Assembly (NCBI RefSeq): GCF_040111675.1
Contig: NZ_CP157794.1
Span: 4,051,501-4,115,500 of the forward strand
Length of the DNA: 64,000 nucleotides
Direction: 5' to 3'
Source: Salinarimonas sp.
GTDB lineage: Bacteria; Pseudomonadota; Alphaproteobacteria; Rhizobiales; Beijerinckiaceae
This document shows positions 1 through 9,366 of this stretch, piece by piece. The translations under genes were made by a program, and so were the position numbers. The notes beneath the pieces were generated by a model. The model was not told the origin of the DNA, did not search any database, and worked only from the letters and a program-made list of their open reading frames with translations. How positions within the stretch are numbered: position 1 is the stretch's first letter; each line of letters opens with the position of its first letter.

Positions 1-1686
1 GCGTCGGCTCCCGAGGAGCCGAAGGCCGCCGCCGCCGCTCTCGACGGCGAGATCGTCGACGTCCTCGAGGCGGACGTCCTGCGCGCCATCGGGTCGGTGG
101 GCGCGGCCATCGCCGACGCCAGCGCCGCGGCGAGCGCCGCCAAGGACGAGCTCGCCCGCATCGGCGAGGAGATGCACGGCTTCGCCGGGGCGAGCGACGC
201 CGCCCGCGAGGAGACCCGCGCCCTCGCCACCGCCACCGGCGAGCTCGCCGGCACGGTGGAGGCGATCAACTCCGCGATGGACAAGGCCGACGGCCGGATC
301 GGCGACGCCGTCGGCTTCGCGCGCGACGCCAACCAGCTGATCGCGGCGCTCTCGCAGGCGACCCAGGAGATCGTCACGATCGTGGACACGATCGCGGCCG
401 TGGCGCGCCAGACCAACCTGCTCGCGCTCAACGCGACGATCGAGGCCGCCCGCGCCGGCCAGGCGGGGAAGGGCTTCGCGGTCGTCGCGGCCGAGGTCAA
501 GGCGCTCTCGGTCGAGACAGGCAACGCCGCCGGCGACATCCGCACCCGCATCGACGCCCTGCGCGGCAGCGCGCTCTCGTCGATCGACGCGGTCGAGCGG
601 GTCGCGGGCGCCATCGAGGAGGTCCAGCCCGTGTTCCAGACCGTGCGCGACACGGTCGGCGACCAGAACCGCTCCATCGAGGAGGTGGCGCGCCGCGCGG
701 CGCAGGCCTCCGAGAGCGTCGGAGAGGTCGGCGAGCGGGCCCGCGGCATCGAGCGCGCCGCCGAGGACGCGAGCGTGCGCGCCGAGGAGGCCCGCGCCAG
801 CGCCGCGCGCGCCGACGAGGGCGCCAAGGGCCTCGCCCGGCGCTTCACCGCCGTGGTGCGCCAGAGCGAGATGGGCGATCGTCGCGCCCACGACCGCTTC
901 CCCGTGGAGCGTCGCGCCCGCCTCTCCGGCGCCGGCGCGGACGCCGTGACCAAGACGATCGATCTGTCGCTCGGCGGCGCGCTGGTCGCGGCGCCGGCGC
1001 GCCATGCGCTCTCCGGCGGCGCGCGGGTGACCCTCGATATCGAAGGCGTCGGCGAGGCGCCGGCCAGGGTCGCGGCCGTCAGCGCCATGGGCGTGCATTG
1101 CGCCTTCGAGAACCCCAGTTCCGCCGTGCAGGCGCGCATCGCCGAGGCGGTCTCGGCCGTCGAGGCGCAGTTCCGGCCGCTGATCGACCGGGCCCGCGAG
1201 GCCGCGGCCGAGGTCTCGGCCGCCATGGAGGAGACCCTGCGCACGGGTCGGCTCTCCCGCGAGGACCTGTTCGACGTCGACTACCAGCCGATCCCGGGCA
1301 CGAACCCGCAGCAATTCGAGACGCGGGCGCGCCCGATCCTCTCGCAGATCCTGCCCGGCATCCTCGAGCCGCTGCTCGCCACGGACAAGCGCATGGCGTT
1401 CTGCCTCGCGATCGACCGCAACGGCTACATCCCGGTCCACAACAAGATCTATTCGCAGCCCCAGCGCACGGACGACCCGGTCTGGAACGCCGCGAATTGC
1501 CGCGACCGCCGCATCTTCGACGACCGCGCCGGCATCGCCGCCGCGCGCTCGACGCGGCCCTTCCTCGTCCAGGCCTATTCGCGCGACATGGGCGGCGGCA
1601 AGATGGTGATGATGCAGGAGGTCGACGCCCCGATCCGCGTCGACGGCCGCCATTGGGGCGGCTTCCGCACGGCCTACAAGCTCTGA
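1..1686 (+). CDS. Methyl-accepting chemotaxis protein with PilZ and C-terminal sensory domains (5' end outside window)
   Basis: The frame is open from the first base, so the N-terminus lies upstream; 561 residues are visible. Visible residues about 60-290 form a long Ala/Glu-rich coiled coil with the conserved chemoreceptor hairpin tip (RQTNLLALNATIEAARAG near residues 137-154), which contacts CheA/CheW. From about residue 291 a PilZ domain begins, with an RxxxR motif (RRAHDR) followed by DLSLGG, the c-di-GMP-binding pattern. Residues about 420-561 form a further globular domain (FETRARPIL, MAFCLAIDRNGYIPVHN, GGGKMVMMQEVDAPI) that resembles the C-terminal sensory domain behind the signalling domain in other alphaproteobacterial receptors. 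No membrane segment is visible in this part. Inference: a receptor linking c-di-GMP to chemotaxis. Confidence 0.9.
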   Translation, partial: ASAPEEPKAAAAALDGEIVDVLEADVLRAIGSVGAAIADASAAASAAKDELARIGEEMHGFAGASDAAREETRALATATGELAGTVEAINSAMDKADGRIGDAVGFARDANQLIAALSQATQEIVTIVDTIAAVARQTNLLALNATIEAARAGQAGKGFAVVAAEVKALSVETGNAAGDIRTRIDALRGSALSSIDAVERVAGAIEEVQPVFQTVRDTVGDQNRSIEEVARRAAQASESVGEVGERARGIERAAEDASVRAEEARASAARADEGAKGLARRFTAVVRQSEMGDRRAHDRFPVERRARLSGAGADAVTKTIDLSLGGALVAAPARHALSGGARVTLDIEGVGEAPARVAAVSAMGVHCAFENPSSAVQARIAEAVSAVEAQFRPLIDRAREAAAEVSAAMEETLRTGRLSREDLFDVDYQPIPGTNPQQFETRARPILSQILPGILEPLLATDKRMAFCLAIDRNGYIPVHNKIYSQPQRTDDPVWNAANCRDRRIFDDRAGIAAARSTRPFLVQAYSRDMGGGKMVMMQEVDAPIRVDGRHWGGFRTAYKL

Positions 1687-1726
1687 GGCGGCGCGCCCCG
1701 GCCGGATCGGCGCGGCCCGCTCACGG

Positions 1727-2353
1727 CTATTGCTTGCACCACATGATGCGCGCGATCCAGGCCACGTCCGTGACCGGGACGCTGACCTCGCCGTCCTCCG
1801 TCAGCGCCTTGAGCTCGACGGTTCGCACGGTCTTGCGCACGAGCTCGTGCGCGCCGACCGCGCCCTCGGCGTCGCGCATCAGCAGGCGATCGCCCTTGCG
1901 CAGGCCCGCGCTGGGCGAGACGATGAGCACGTCCCCGTCGCGGTAGACCGGCTCGAACGTATCGCCCGAGACCTCGACGGCGAAGACCTTCTCCGCGCCC
2001 GTGTCGGGGAACTCGATCTCGTCCCAGCGCGCCCCCTCGGGCATGCCGTCCTCGGCGAACAGCGGCGCGGCGCCGGCGTCGCGCCAGCCGACCAGCGGCA
2101 CGGTGGCGCCGCGATGCGCCTCCCCCGGCTCGATCAGGCCGACGAACTCGTCGAGGCTGGCGCCCGTGGCGTTGAGCACCTTGGCGAGGGACTCGGTGGA
2201 GGGCCAGCGCTCGCGCCCGTCGGGGCTGACGCGCTTGGACTTGTTGAAGCTGGTCGCGTCGAGGCCGGCTCGCCGCGCCAGGCCGGACGCGGTCAGGCCG
2301 TAGCGTTCCGCCAACCGGTCGATCGCCATCCAGATCTGGCCATGCGTGAGCAT
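1727..2353 (-). CDS. HTH repressor with degenerate S24/LexA-like domain
   Basis: A 208-aa protein with an N-terminal Cro/C1-type helix-turn-helix (residues about 6-70) and a C-terminal LexA/S24-like fold (about 85-208). The start is the ATG giving MLTHGQIW, a familiar beginning of this Hyphomicrobiales family. In active relatives the nucleophile sits in GDSMEP and the general base is a Lys in a motif like VMAKVL. Here the equivalent positions read GDTFEP (Thr132) and VGAHEL (His169), so both catalytic residues appear substituted and self-cleavage is unlikely. The gene converges on the chemoreceptor gene and diverges from the DUF952 gene. Its target is unknown. Confidence 0.85.
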   Translation of the reverse strand: MLTHGQIWMAIDRLAERYGLTASGLARRAGLDATSFNKSKRVSPDGRERWPSTESLAKVLNATGASLDEFVGLIEPGEAHRGATVPLVGWRDAGAAPLFAEDGMPEGARWDEIEFPDTGAEKVFAVEVSGDTFEPVYRDGDVLIVSPSAGLRKGDRLLMRDAEGAVGAHELVRKTVRTVELKALTEDGEVSVPVTDVAWIARIMWCKQ

Positions 2354-2429
2354 GAGACGCCTCGTTGCTGTGACCGCAAACCCAACCCTAGGAAATGACC
2401 CGGGCCTATGGGACAGACAAACGTTCGGG

Positions 2430-2463
2430 GCAAGCCCGGTTCCATCGCCGGCTTGCGAGCCGG
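2430..2463 (+). promoter_or_regulatory. Two mutually exclusive hairpins upstream of the DUF952-pyrD operon
   Basis: GCAAGCCCGG (2430-2439) can pair with CCGGCTTGC (2448-2456) with one bulge. The same downstream arm can instead form CCGGCT-TGCG-AGCCGG (2448-2463). The two folds share bases and cannot coexist. They lie 50 nt before the DUF952 start. A role in expression of the DUF952-pyrD transcript is inference; no T-run follows. Confidence 0.3.
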
Positions 2464-2512
2464 GCCGCGCCGGCCTAAAGCTCCGGCGATCCGACCCCTG
2501 CAGGAGCCCGTC

Positions 2513-2869
2513 ATGACCCTGGTCTACAAGATCGCCCCGCGCCCGCTCTGGGAGGCCGCCCGGGCCGCGGGCGTGTTCGAGGGCGCGCCGGTGGACCTCG
2601 CCGACGGCTTCATCCACTTCTCCACCGCCGAGCAGGCCCGGGAGACGGCGGAAAAGCACTTCGCCGGGCAGGACGATCTCCTCCTCGTCGCCGTCGATGC
2701 GGCGGCGCTCGGGGAGGCGCTGAAATGGGAGCCCTCCCGCGGAGGGGCGCTGTTCCCCCATCTGTACGGGCCGCTGCCGCTCTCGGCCGCGCTCTGGGCG
2801 AAGCCGCTTCCGGCGACGCCGGAGGGCGGGCACGATTTCACCGGCCTCCTTCCGGACGCCGACGGATGA
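2513..2869 (+). CDS. DUF952 family protein
   Basis: A 118-aa soluble protein of the DUF952 family. The signature [21 protein letters not shown] is clear near residues 30-50. An ATG 105 bases further upstream is in frame but gives a non-conserved Arg/Pro-rich extension; the start at 2513 gives the usual family start (MTLVYKIAP). Its stop overlaps the pyrD start (ATGA), so the two are translationally coupled. The biochemical role of the family is not established; co-occurrence with pyrD is common in alphaproteobacteria. Confidence 0.87.
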   Translation: MTLVYKIAPRPLWEAARAAGVFEGAPVDLADGFIHFSTAEQARETAEKHFAGQDDLLLVAVDAAALGEALKWEPSRGGALFPHLYGPLPLSAALWAKPLPATPEGGHDFTGLLPDADG

Positions 2870-3951
2870 TCGGCGGCGCGTTCCCGCTGGTCCGGCCTTT
2901 CCTGCACCGGCTCGACCCGGAAGCGGCGCACCAGCTGACGATCCGCTCGCTCGCCATGGCGCCGGCCCTGACGCCGGCGAGGGACGACGCGCGGCTGTCG
3001 GTCGCGGCCATGGGGCTCTCGTTCCCCAACCCGGTCGGCCTCGCGGCGGGCTACGACAAGCAGTGCGAGGTGCCCGACCAGCTGCTCGCGCTCGGCTTCG
3101 GCTTCGTCGAGCTCGGCGGGGTCACGCCGCGGCCGCAGCCCGGCAACCCGCGCCCGCGGGTCTTCCGCCTCGCCGCCGACGGGGCGGTGATCAACCGCTT
3201 CGGGCTCAATTCGGACGGCCTGTCGCGCTGCCGCGAGCGGCTGCGGCGGCGCAAGGGGCGGCCCGGGATCGTCGGCGTCAACCTGGGCGCGAACAAGGAC
3301 AGCGCGGACCGCATCGCGGACTACGCGACGCTGGTCGCCGGCCTGTGCGGGCTCGCGGATTTCCTGACGATCAACGTCTCCTCGCCGAACACGCCGGGCC
3401 TGCGCGACCTGCAGGGCGAGGCCTTTCTCGACGCGCTCCTCGCCCGCGCGGTGGAGGCCCGCGACCGGGCCGACGAGGCGGCGGGGACGCGCACGCGGCT
3501 CCTGCTCAAGATCGCGCCCGATCTCGCGCTCGACGCGCTCGACGCCATGACCGCGACGGCGACGACGCGCGGGCTCGACGGGCTGATCGTCTCGAACACC
3601 ACCATCGCGCGCCCGGACACGCTGCGCGAGGCCGCGCTCGGCGCGGAGACCGGCGGCCTCTCCGGGCGCCCGCTCTTTTCGCTCTCGACACGCATGCTGG
3701 CGCAGGCGCGGCTGCGGGTCGGCGAGGCGATGCCGCTGATCGGGGTCGGCGGGGTGGATTGCGCAGAGGCCGCCTGGACCAAGATCGAGGCCGGCGCCTC
3801 GCTGGTGCAGCTCTACACGGCCCTGATCTACGAGGGCCCGGGGCTGATCCCCTCGATCAAGGAGGGGATCCTCGCGCGCCTGACGGCAGAGGGGCTCGAC
3901 GGGCTCGCGCCGGTGGTCGGCCGGCGCGCGGCCGAGATCGCGCAGGGCTGA
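2866..3951 (+). CDS. pyrD: Dihydroorotate dehydrogenase (quinone), class 2
   Basis: A 361-aa enzyme oxidising dihydroorotate to orotate in pyrimidine synthesis, passing electrons to membrane quinone. The class 2 hallmarks are present: an N-terminal helical region ([16 protein letters not shown]) for membrane and quinone contact, the FMN-barrel motifs [25 protein letters not shown] and NRFGLNSDG, the catalytic-Ser loop [14 protein letters not shown], and [14 protein letters not shown] for FMN phosphate. The length is normal. The ATG at 2866 overlaps the DUF952 stop by four bases and gives the standard N-terminus; upstream in-frame ATGs would run through the DUF952 coding region. Confidence 0.97.
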   Translation: MIGGAFPLVRPFLHRLDPEAAHQLTIRSLAMAPALTPARDDARLSVAAMGLSFPNPVGLAAGYDKQCEVPDQLLALGFGFVELGGVTPRPQPGNPRPRVFRLAADGAVINRFGLNSDGLSRCRERLRRRKGRPGIVGVNLGANKDSADRIADYATLVAGLCGLADFLTINVSSPNTPGLRDLQGEAFLDALLARAVEARDRADEAAGTRTRLLLKIAPDLALDALDAMTATATTRGLDGLIVSNTTIARPDTLREAALGAETGGLSGRPLFSLSTRMLAQARLRVGEAMPLIGVGGVDCAEAAWTKIEAGASLVQLYTALIYEGPGLIPSIKEGILARLTAEGLDGLAPVVGRRAAEIAQG

Positions 3952-3952
3952 C

Positions 3953-3984
3953 GCCGGCGTCGGCGGAAGCCGCCGGCTTCCGGC
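3953..3984. terminator. Hairpins in the convergent pyrD/amidase gap
   Basis: Within the 50-bp gap between two convergent stop codons, CGGCGG-AAG... pairs with CCGCCG (3961-3975) and GCCGG-CTT-CCGGC follows (3972-3984). The stems are strong and usable from either strand. There is no T-run, so intrinsic termination is only plausible. Confidence 0.45.
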
Positions 3985-4001
3985 GCCTGCGCGAATCCGG
4001 C

Positions 4002-5405
4002 TCAGCCCACGGTCGGCCAGGCCTTCTGCGGGCCGCGCATGCGCTCGTAGGCGGCGGCGGCGCGCAGCACCGCCATGTCGTCGAAGCGCGGGCCGACGAT
4101 CTGGAGGCCGATCGGCAGGCCCGACGCCGTGTAGCCGGCGTTCACCGAGATCGCCGGCTGCTCCGACATGTTGAACGCCACCGTGAAGCCGATGTGCTCG
4201 AAGGGCCGGCGCCAGTCGTTCACGGGCGAGGCCCAGTCCGCCGGATAGGTCGGCATCGGCGCCACCGGCGAGAGCAGGAGGTCGTAGGGCGCGGTGGCGG
4301 CGAGCGCCGCCTTGCGCATGGCGTCGATCTGCGAGAATCCGTGATAGACCTCCGCGCCGGTGAGCGAGCGCCCGCTCTCGGCCCAGGCGTGGATGTAGGG
4401 CAGGATCGCCTCGCGCTTCTCCTTCGGCAGCGGCGCGACGTCGGACCAGGCGCGGGCGCGCCAGAAGCGGTCGAGCCCGTCGAGCATCTCGCGGGTGAGG
4501 AAGGGCCCGGCCTCCTCGACGACCGCGCCGGCGGCGGCGAAGGCGCCGGCCGCGCGCTCGATCGCCGCGCGCACCTCCGGCTCCACGGGCGCGCCGACGC
4601 CGCACTCGAGAACGAGCCCGATGCGCAGGCCGTCGACGTCGGACTCGAGGTCGAGCCAGGGGAGATCGGCCGGCGGCAGGCTCATCGTGTCGCGCGGGTC
4701 GGGGCGCGAGAGCACGCTCATGAACAGGGCCGTATCCGCCACTGTGCGGGTCATCGGTCCGGCGACGCGTCCGAGATAGGGCGGGTCCACCGGCACGCGG
4801 CCGAAGCTCGGCTTGAAGCCGACGACGCCGCACCAGCCCGCCGGCAGGCGGATCGAGCCGCCGATATCGGTGCCGATATGCAGCGGTCCGTAGCCCGCCG
4901 CCGCCGCCGTTCCCGCGCCGGCGGAGGAGCCGCCGGGGTTGAGGTCGGTGTTCCACGGGTTGCGCGCGAGCGGGTGGAAGCTCGAGAGGCCCGACGAGAG
5001 CATGCCGTAATCCGGCATCGTGGTCTTGGCCAGGATCACCCCGCCCGCCTCGCGGGTGCGCGCCGAGGCCGGCGCGTCGACGGGCGCGGGCGCGAGGTCG
5101 CGCGCCGCGGTGCCGAGCGGCACCGGATCGCCCTTGGTGGCGAGGTTGTCCTTGATCGTCACCGGCACGCCGTCGATCGGCCCCGCGGGCTCGCCCTTGG
5201 CCCAGCGCGCCTCGGAGGCCTGCGCCATGGCCCGCGCGCGCTCGGGATCGAAGGCGTAGAGCGCGTGCAGCACGGGCTCGGACGCATCGATGCGCGCGAT
5301 CACGGCGTCCGTCACCTCGACGGGCGAGATCCGGCGGTCGCGATAGGCGGCGACGAGGTCGAGGGCGCCGAGATCGGCGAGGCTGGTGTCGGGGCGGGCG
5401 GTCAT
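4002..5405 (-). CDS. Amidase-signature family hydrolase
   Basis: A 467-aa cytoplasmic amidase with the Ser-cisSer-Lys triad visible: Lys85 in PVTIKDNLA, Ser160 in PGGSSAGAG, and the nucleophile Ser184 in DIGGSIRLPAG. The 24-residue spacing between the two serines is the family norm. It is the last gene of the leftward peptide-type ABC operon, 31 bases after the second ATPase gene. This suggests that it hydrolyses an amide bond in the imported substrate. It shares the fold but is clearly a different subtype from the amidase at 33543. The substrate cannot be read from sequence, and the family is often misannotated as GatA. Confidence 0.93.
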   Translation of the reverse strand: MTARPDTSLADLGALDLVAAYRDRRISPVEVTDAVIARIDASEPVLHALYAFDPERARAMAQASEARWAKGEPAGPIDGVPVTIKDNLATKGDPVPLGTAARDLAPAPVDAPASARTREAGGVILAKTTMPDYGMLSSGLSSFHPLARNPWNTDLNPGGSSAGAGTAAAAGYGPLHIGTDIGGSIRLPAGWCGVVGFKPSFGRVPVDPPYLGRVAGPMTRTVADTALFMSVLSRPDPRDTMSLPPADLPWLDLESDVDGLRIGLVLECGVGAPVEPEVRAAIERAAGAFAAAGAVVEEAGPFLTREMLDGLDRFWRARAWSDVAPLPKEKREAILPYIHAWAESGRSLTGAEVYHGFSQIDAMRKAALAATAPYDLLLSPVAPMPTYPADWASPVNDWRRPFEHIGFTVAFNMSEQPAISVNAGYTASGLPIGLQIVGPRFDDMAVLRAAAAYERMRGPQKAWPTVG

Positions 5406-5436
5406 GAGCGGTCCTTTTCTTCGTTGTCGTGCGTCC

Positions 5437-6266
<830 letters not shown>

Positions 6267-6270
<4 letters not shown>

Positions 6271-7325
6271 GAGCGCGCTCCGGCGTCGCGCGTCGCCTCG
6301 GCGAGCGGATCGGCCGTCCCCGCGGGCGGATGGGGATGCAGGCAGGCGGCGCGATGATCGCGGCGCTCCGACGCGCCGAGCGGCGCGAGCGGCGGCGGGG
6401 CGATCCGGCAATCCCCCTGCGCGCGGGGGCAGCGCGGGGCGAAGGCGCAGCCCGCCGGGCGATGCAGCGGATCGGGCACCTGGCCGGGAATGGCGAGGAG
6501 CCGGCGCTTGCGCCCGCGCGCGTCCCGCGCCGCGCCGAGGAGCGCCGAGCGCGGCGAGGCGGAGAACAGCCCGCGCGTATAGGGGTGGGCCATGTGGCCG
6601 AAGACGTCGTCCGTGCGCCCGCTCTCCACCACGCGCCCGGCATACATCACCATCATCCGCTCCGCCGTCTCCTCGACGACGCCGAGATCGTGGGTGATGA
6701 GCACGAGCCCCATCCCGGTCTCGGCGACGAGGTCGCGCAGGAGGTCGAGGATCTGGGCCTGGATGGTGACGTCGAGCGCCGTCGTCGGCTCGTCGGCGAC
6801 GAGAATGTCCGGGTCGCAGGCGAGCGCGATGGCGATGACGACGCGCTGGCGCTGCCCGCCGGAGAGCTGGTGGGGGTAGAGGTCGAGCGAGAAGCGCGGA
6901 CCGGGGAGCCCGACGCGGTCGAGGAGCTCGCGCGCGCGCGCGGCGGCCTCGGCCTTGGAGAGGCGCAGGTGCAGGACGAGGCTCTCGGCGATCTGCGCGC
7001 CGATGGTCTTGACCGGGTTGAGCGCCGTCATCGGCTCCTGGAACACCATGGCGATGCGCCGCCCGCGGATCGCCTGCATCTCGCGCTCGGAGGCCTCCAG
7101 CAGGTTCCGCCCGTCGAGCCGGATCGCGCCGGAGACGCGCGCGGCCTTCGGCAGGAGGCCCATGACGGCGAGCGCCGTCATCGACTTGCCGCAGCCCGAT
7201 TCGCCAACGATGCCGAGCCGCTCGCCGCGGTCGAGGGCGAGGTCGACGCCCTCCAGGATCGGGGCGTCGCCGGCCTCGGTGGGGATCGTCACACGCAGAT
7301 TCTCGACCTCGAGCAGACGGCTCAT
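6267..7325 (-). CDS. Peptide-type ABC transporter ATP-binding protein (DppD/OppD-like)
   Basis: A 352-aa ATPase with Walker [10 protein letters not shown], signature LSGGQRQR, Walker [13 protein letters not shown] and HDLGVV. The C-terminal region has the oligo_HPY-type cysteine pattern ([16 protein letters not shown]) that in homologues binds an Fe-S cluster. It overlaps the upstream permease stop and the downstream ATPase start by four bases each, so the operon is translationally coupled. It couples ATP hydrolysis to uptake through the two permeases encoded just upstream. Confidence 0.94.
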
Positions 7326-8176
7326 CGCGCGCGCCTCACCTTGGGGTCGAGCGCGTCGCGCAGGCCGTCGCCCAAGAGGTTGAGGCCGAGCACGGCGAAG
7401 GTGATGGCCAGCCCGGGCACGATCGCGAGCCAGGGCGCGGAATAGATGTAGGTCTGGGCGTCGAACAGCATCTTGCCCCAGGAGGGCTGGGGCGGCTGCA
7501 CGCCGAGGCCCACGTAGGACAGCCCCGCCTCGGCGACGATGGCGAGCGCGAACTGGATCGTCGCCTGCACGACCAGCACCGCCGTGCAGTTCGGCAGGAC
7601 GTGCTCCACCGTGATGGCGAGGTCGCTCTTGCCGGCGCAGCGGGCGGCGAGCACGAAGTCGCGCTTCCACAGCCCGAGCGCCGCGCCGCGGGTGAGGCGG
7701 GCGAAGACGGGGATGTTGAAGATGCCGATGGCGACGATGGCGTTGACCGCGCCGGGCCCGGCGAGCGCGGTGATGATCACCGCGGTGAGCAGCGCCGGGA
7801 AGGCGAAGGCGAGGTCGGTCGAGCGCATCACGACGTCGTCGACGAGCCCGCCGCGCGCCGCCGCGAGGGCGCCCAGCGGCACGCCGAAGCCGGCGCCGAC
7901 GAGCACGGCGACCACCGCCACCACGATCGAGACCTGCGCGCCCGCCATGATCTGCGAGAGGATGTCGCGGCCGAAGAAGTCGGTGCCGAGCGGGTGGGCG
8001 AAAGAGGGCGGCTGCAGCTTGTTCAGGATGTCGAGCGCGGTGGGCTCGTAGGGCGTCCAGACGAGCGAGAGCGCGGCCATGGCGACGAAGAGCGCGGTCA
8101 CCGCCGCGCCGAGGACGAGGCTCGGGCTCCAGCCGCGCCGCCGGCGGGCGGCCGTCGTCTCGGCGAGGCCGCTCAT
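7322..8176 (-). CDS. Peptide-type ABC transporter permease (DppC/OppC-like)
   Basis: A 284-aa inner-membrane protein. An Arg-rich cytoplasmic N-terminus is followed by a first membrane helix (SLVLGAAVTALFVAMAALSLVW), the typical periplasmic stretch HPLGTDFFGRDILSQI of DppC proteins, and about five more helices. The coupling loop facing the ATPase (EAA region) is around VLAARCAGKSDLAITVEHVLP. Four-base overlaps on both sides place it in the middle of the operon. Confidence 0.94.
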   Translation of the reverse strand: MSGLAETTAARRRRGWSPSLVLGAAVTALFVAMAALSLVWTPYEPTALDILNKLQPPSFAHPLGTDFFGRDILSQIMAGAQVSIVVAVVAVLVGAGFGVPLGALAAARGGLVDDVVMRSTDLAFAFPALLTAVIITALAGPGAVNAIVAIGIFNIPVFARLTRGAALGLWKRDFVLAARCAGKSDLAITVEHVLPNCTAVLVVQATIQFALAIVAEAGLSYVGLGVQPPQPSWGKMLFDAQTYIYSAPWLAIVPGLAITFAVLGLNLLGDGLRDALDPKVRRAR

Positions 8177-9126
8177 CGCGCGCCTCCGCGGGAGAGCCGC
8201 GGGTCGAGCGCGGCATAGGCGAGATCGACGAGGAAGTTCACCACGATGACCGAGATCGCGAGCAGCGTGACGAGGCTCTGCACGGTGACGAGATCGCGCT
8301 GGGCGATGGCCTGGAAGACGAGCCGGCCCAGGCCCGGCAGGGTGAAGACGTTCTCGATGATGATCGTGCCCGCGAGCAGGAAGGAGAATTGCAGGCCCAT
8401 GATCGTCACGACGGGGATCAGCGCGTTCGGCACCGCATGGCGCCAGAGCGCCGCCTCTCCGGACAGCCCCTTGGCGCGGGCGGTGCGGATGAAGTCCTCG
8501 CCGAGCGTCTCGATGACGGAGGAGCGGGTGACCCGCGCGAGGATCGCCGCCTGCGGCAGCGCGAGCGCGAAGGCGGGCAGGATCAGCGCCTTCAGTCCCG
8601 GCCGGAGACCCGCCTCCCAGCCGGGAAAGCCCGAGGCCGGCAGCCAGCCGAGGCCGAGCGAGAAGACGATGACGAGCATCAGCCCGAGCCAGAAGTTCGG
8701 CACGGCGACGCCCACCTGCGCCACCCCCATACTCGCGACGTCCGCCGCGCGCCCGCGCCGCGAAGCCGCGAGAACGCCGACGGGGATGGCGATCAGCGTC
8801 GAGAGGGCAAGCGCGAGGAGCGCCAGCGGCAGGCTCACGGCGACGCGCTGGGCGATCAGGTCGGCGACGGGCACCGAGTAGGTGTAGCTCGTGCCGAAAT
8901 CGCCGACGAGGAAGCCGCCGATCCAGTCGAGATAGCGCCAGACGACGGGCTGATCGAGGCCCATCTCGGCGCGCAAAGCGGCGAGCGTATCGGGCCGCGC
9001 CCCGGTGCCGAGGATGATCGCCGCCGGGTCCCCCGGCAGCACCGCCATCGCCACGAACACGACGAGGCTCGCCGCGAAAGCGGTGAGGACGAGCGCGATC
9101 GTGCGGCCGAGGAGATAGCGGGACAC
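8173..9126 (-). CDS. Peptide-type ABC transporter permease (DppB/OppB-like), GTG start
   Basis: A 317-aa permease with about six membrane helices, the DppB-type region GDFGTSYTYSVPVADLI and the coupling loop EDFIRTARAKGLSGEAALWRHAVPN. I choose the GTG at 9126 (product MSRYLLGRTIALV) because GAGAGG lies 10 bases before it and the N-terminus matches the family. An in-frame ATG at 9159 would start inside the palindromic repeat at 9155-9334. It partners the 7322-8176 permease. Confidence 0.9.
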   Translation of the reverse strand: MSRYLLGRTIALVLTAFAASLVVFVAMAVLPGDPAAIILGTGARPDTLAALRAEMGLDQPVVWRYLDWIGGFLVGDFGTSYTYSVPVADLIAQRVAVSLPLALLALALSTLIAIPVGVLAASRRGRAADVASMGVAQVGVAVPNFWLGLMLVIVFSLGLGWLPASGFPGWEAGLRPGLKALILPAFALALPQAAILARVTRSSVIETLGEDFIRTARAKGLSGEAALWRHAVPNALIPVVTIMGLQFSFLLAGTIIIENVFTLPGLGRLVFQAIAQRDLVTVQSLVTLLAISVIVVNFLVDLAYAALDPRLSRGGAR

Positions 9127-9154
9127 GTGTGTGGGACCTCTCAGCTCCAAACCC

Positions 9155-9334
9155 GTCATCCCGGACGCCGAAGGCGATCCGGGACCCAGGACCGCGACGC
9201 CGATCTTGCGGCGTTCACGCCGCATCGCTCGGCGGGAACGTGCGTCCGGCCACGGTGGGCCACGGCGTTGCACGCCGCTCAATCGAGCGTCGGCGTTTAT
9301 GGGTCCCGGGTCGCCGTTCGGCGCCCGGGATGAC
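9155..9334. repeat. 180-bp palindromic intergenic repeat
   Basis: The element is bounded by a perfect 10-bp inverted repeat, GTCATCCCGG (9155-9164) and CCGGGATGAC (9325-9334). Further imperfect pairing runs inward (ATCCGGGACCCA against TGGGTCCCGGG). Smaller palindromes lie inside (GGCGTTCACGCC, GCGTTGCACGC). Elements with these termini are widespread intergenic repeats in Hyphomicrobiales. This copy separates the binding-protein gene from its permease genes. Confidence 0.8.
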
Positions 9335-9366
9335 AATTCGATGCGACCGAACGGGCCGCGCCCCAC

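Noticed and set aside
2524-4956. Open frame of about 810 codons on the minus strand across pyrD and the amidase end
   Set aside because: It is antisense to pyrD and out of frame with the amidase, is Arg/Ala/Pro-rich and shows no protein motif; a GC-rich artefact.
9127-9366. N-terminal extension of the DppB-like permease into the palindromic repeat
   Set aside because: The repeat is non-coding in nature, and the GTG at 9126 has a ribosome site and a family-like N-terminus.
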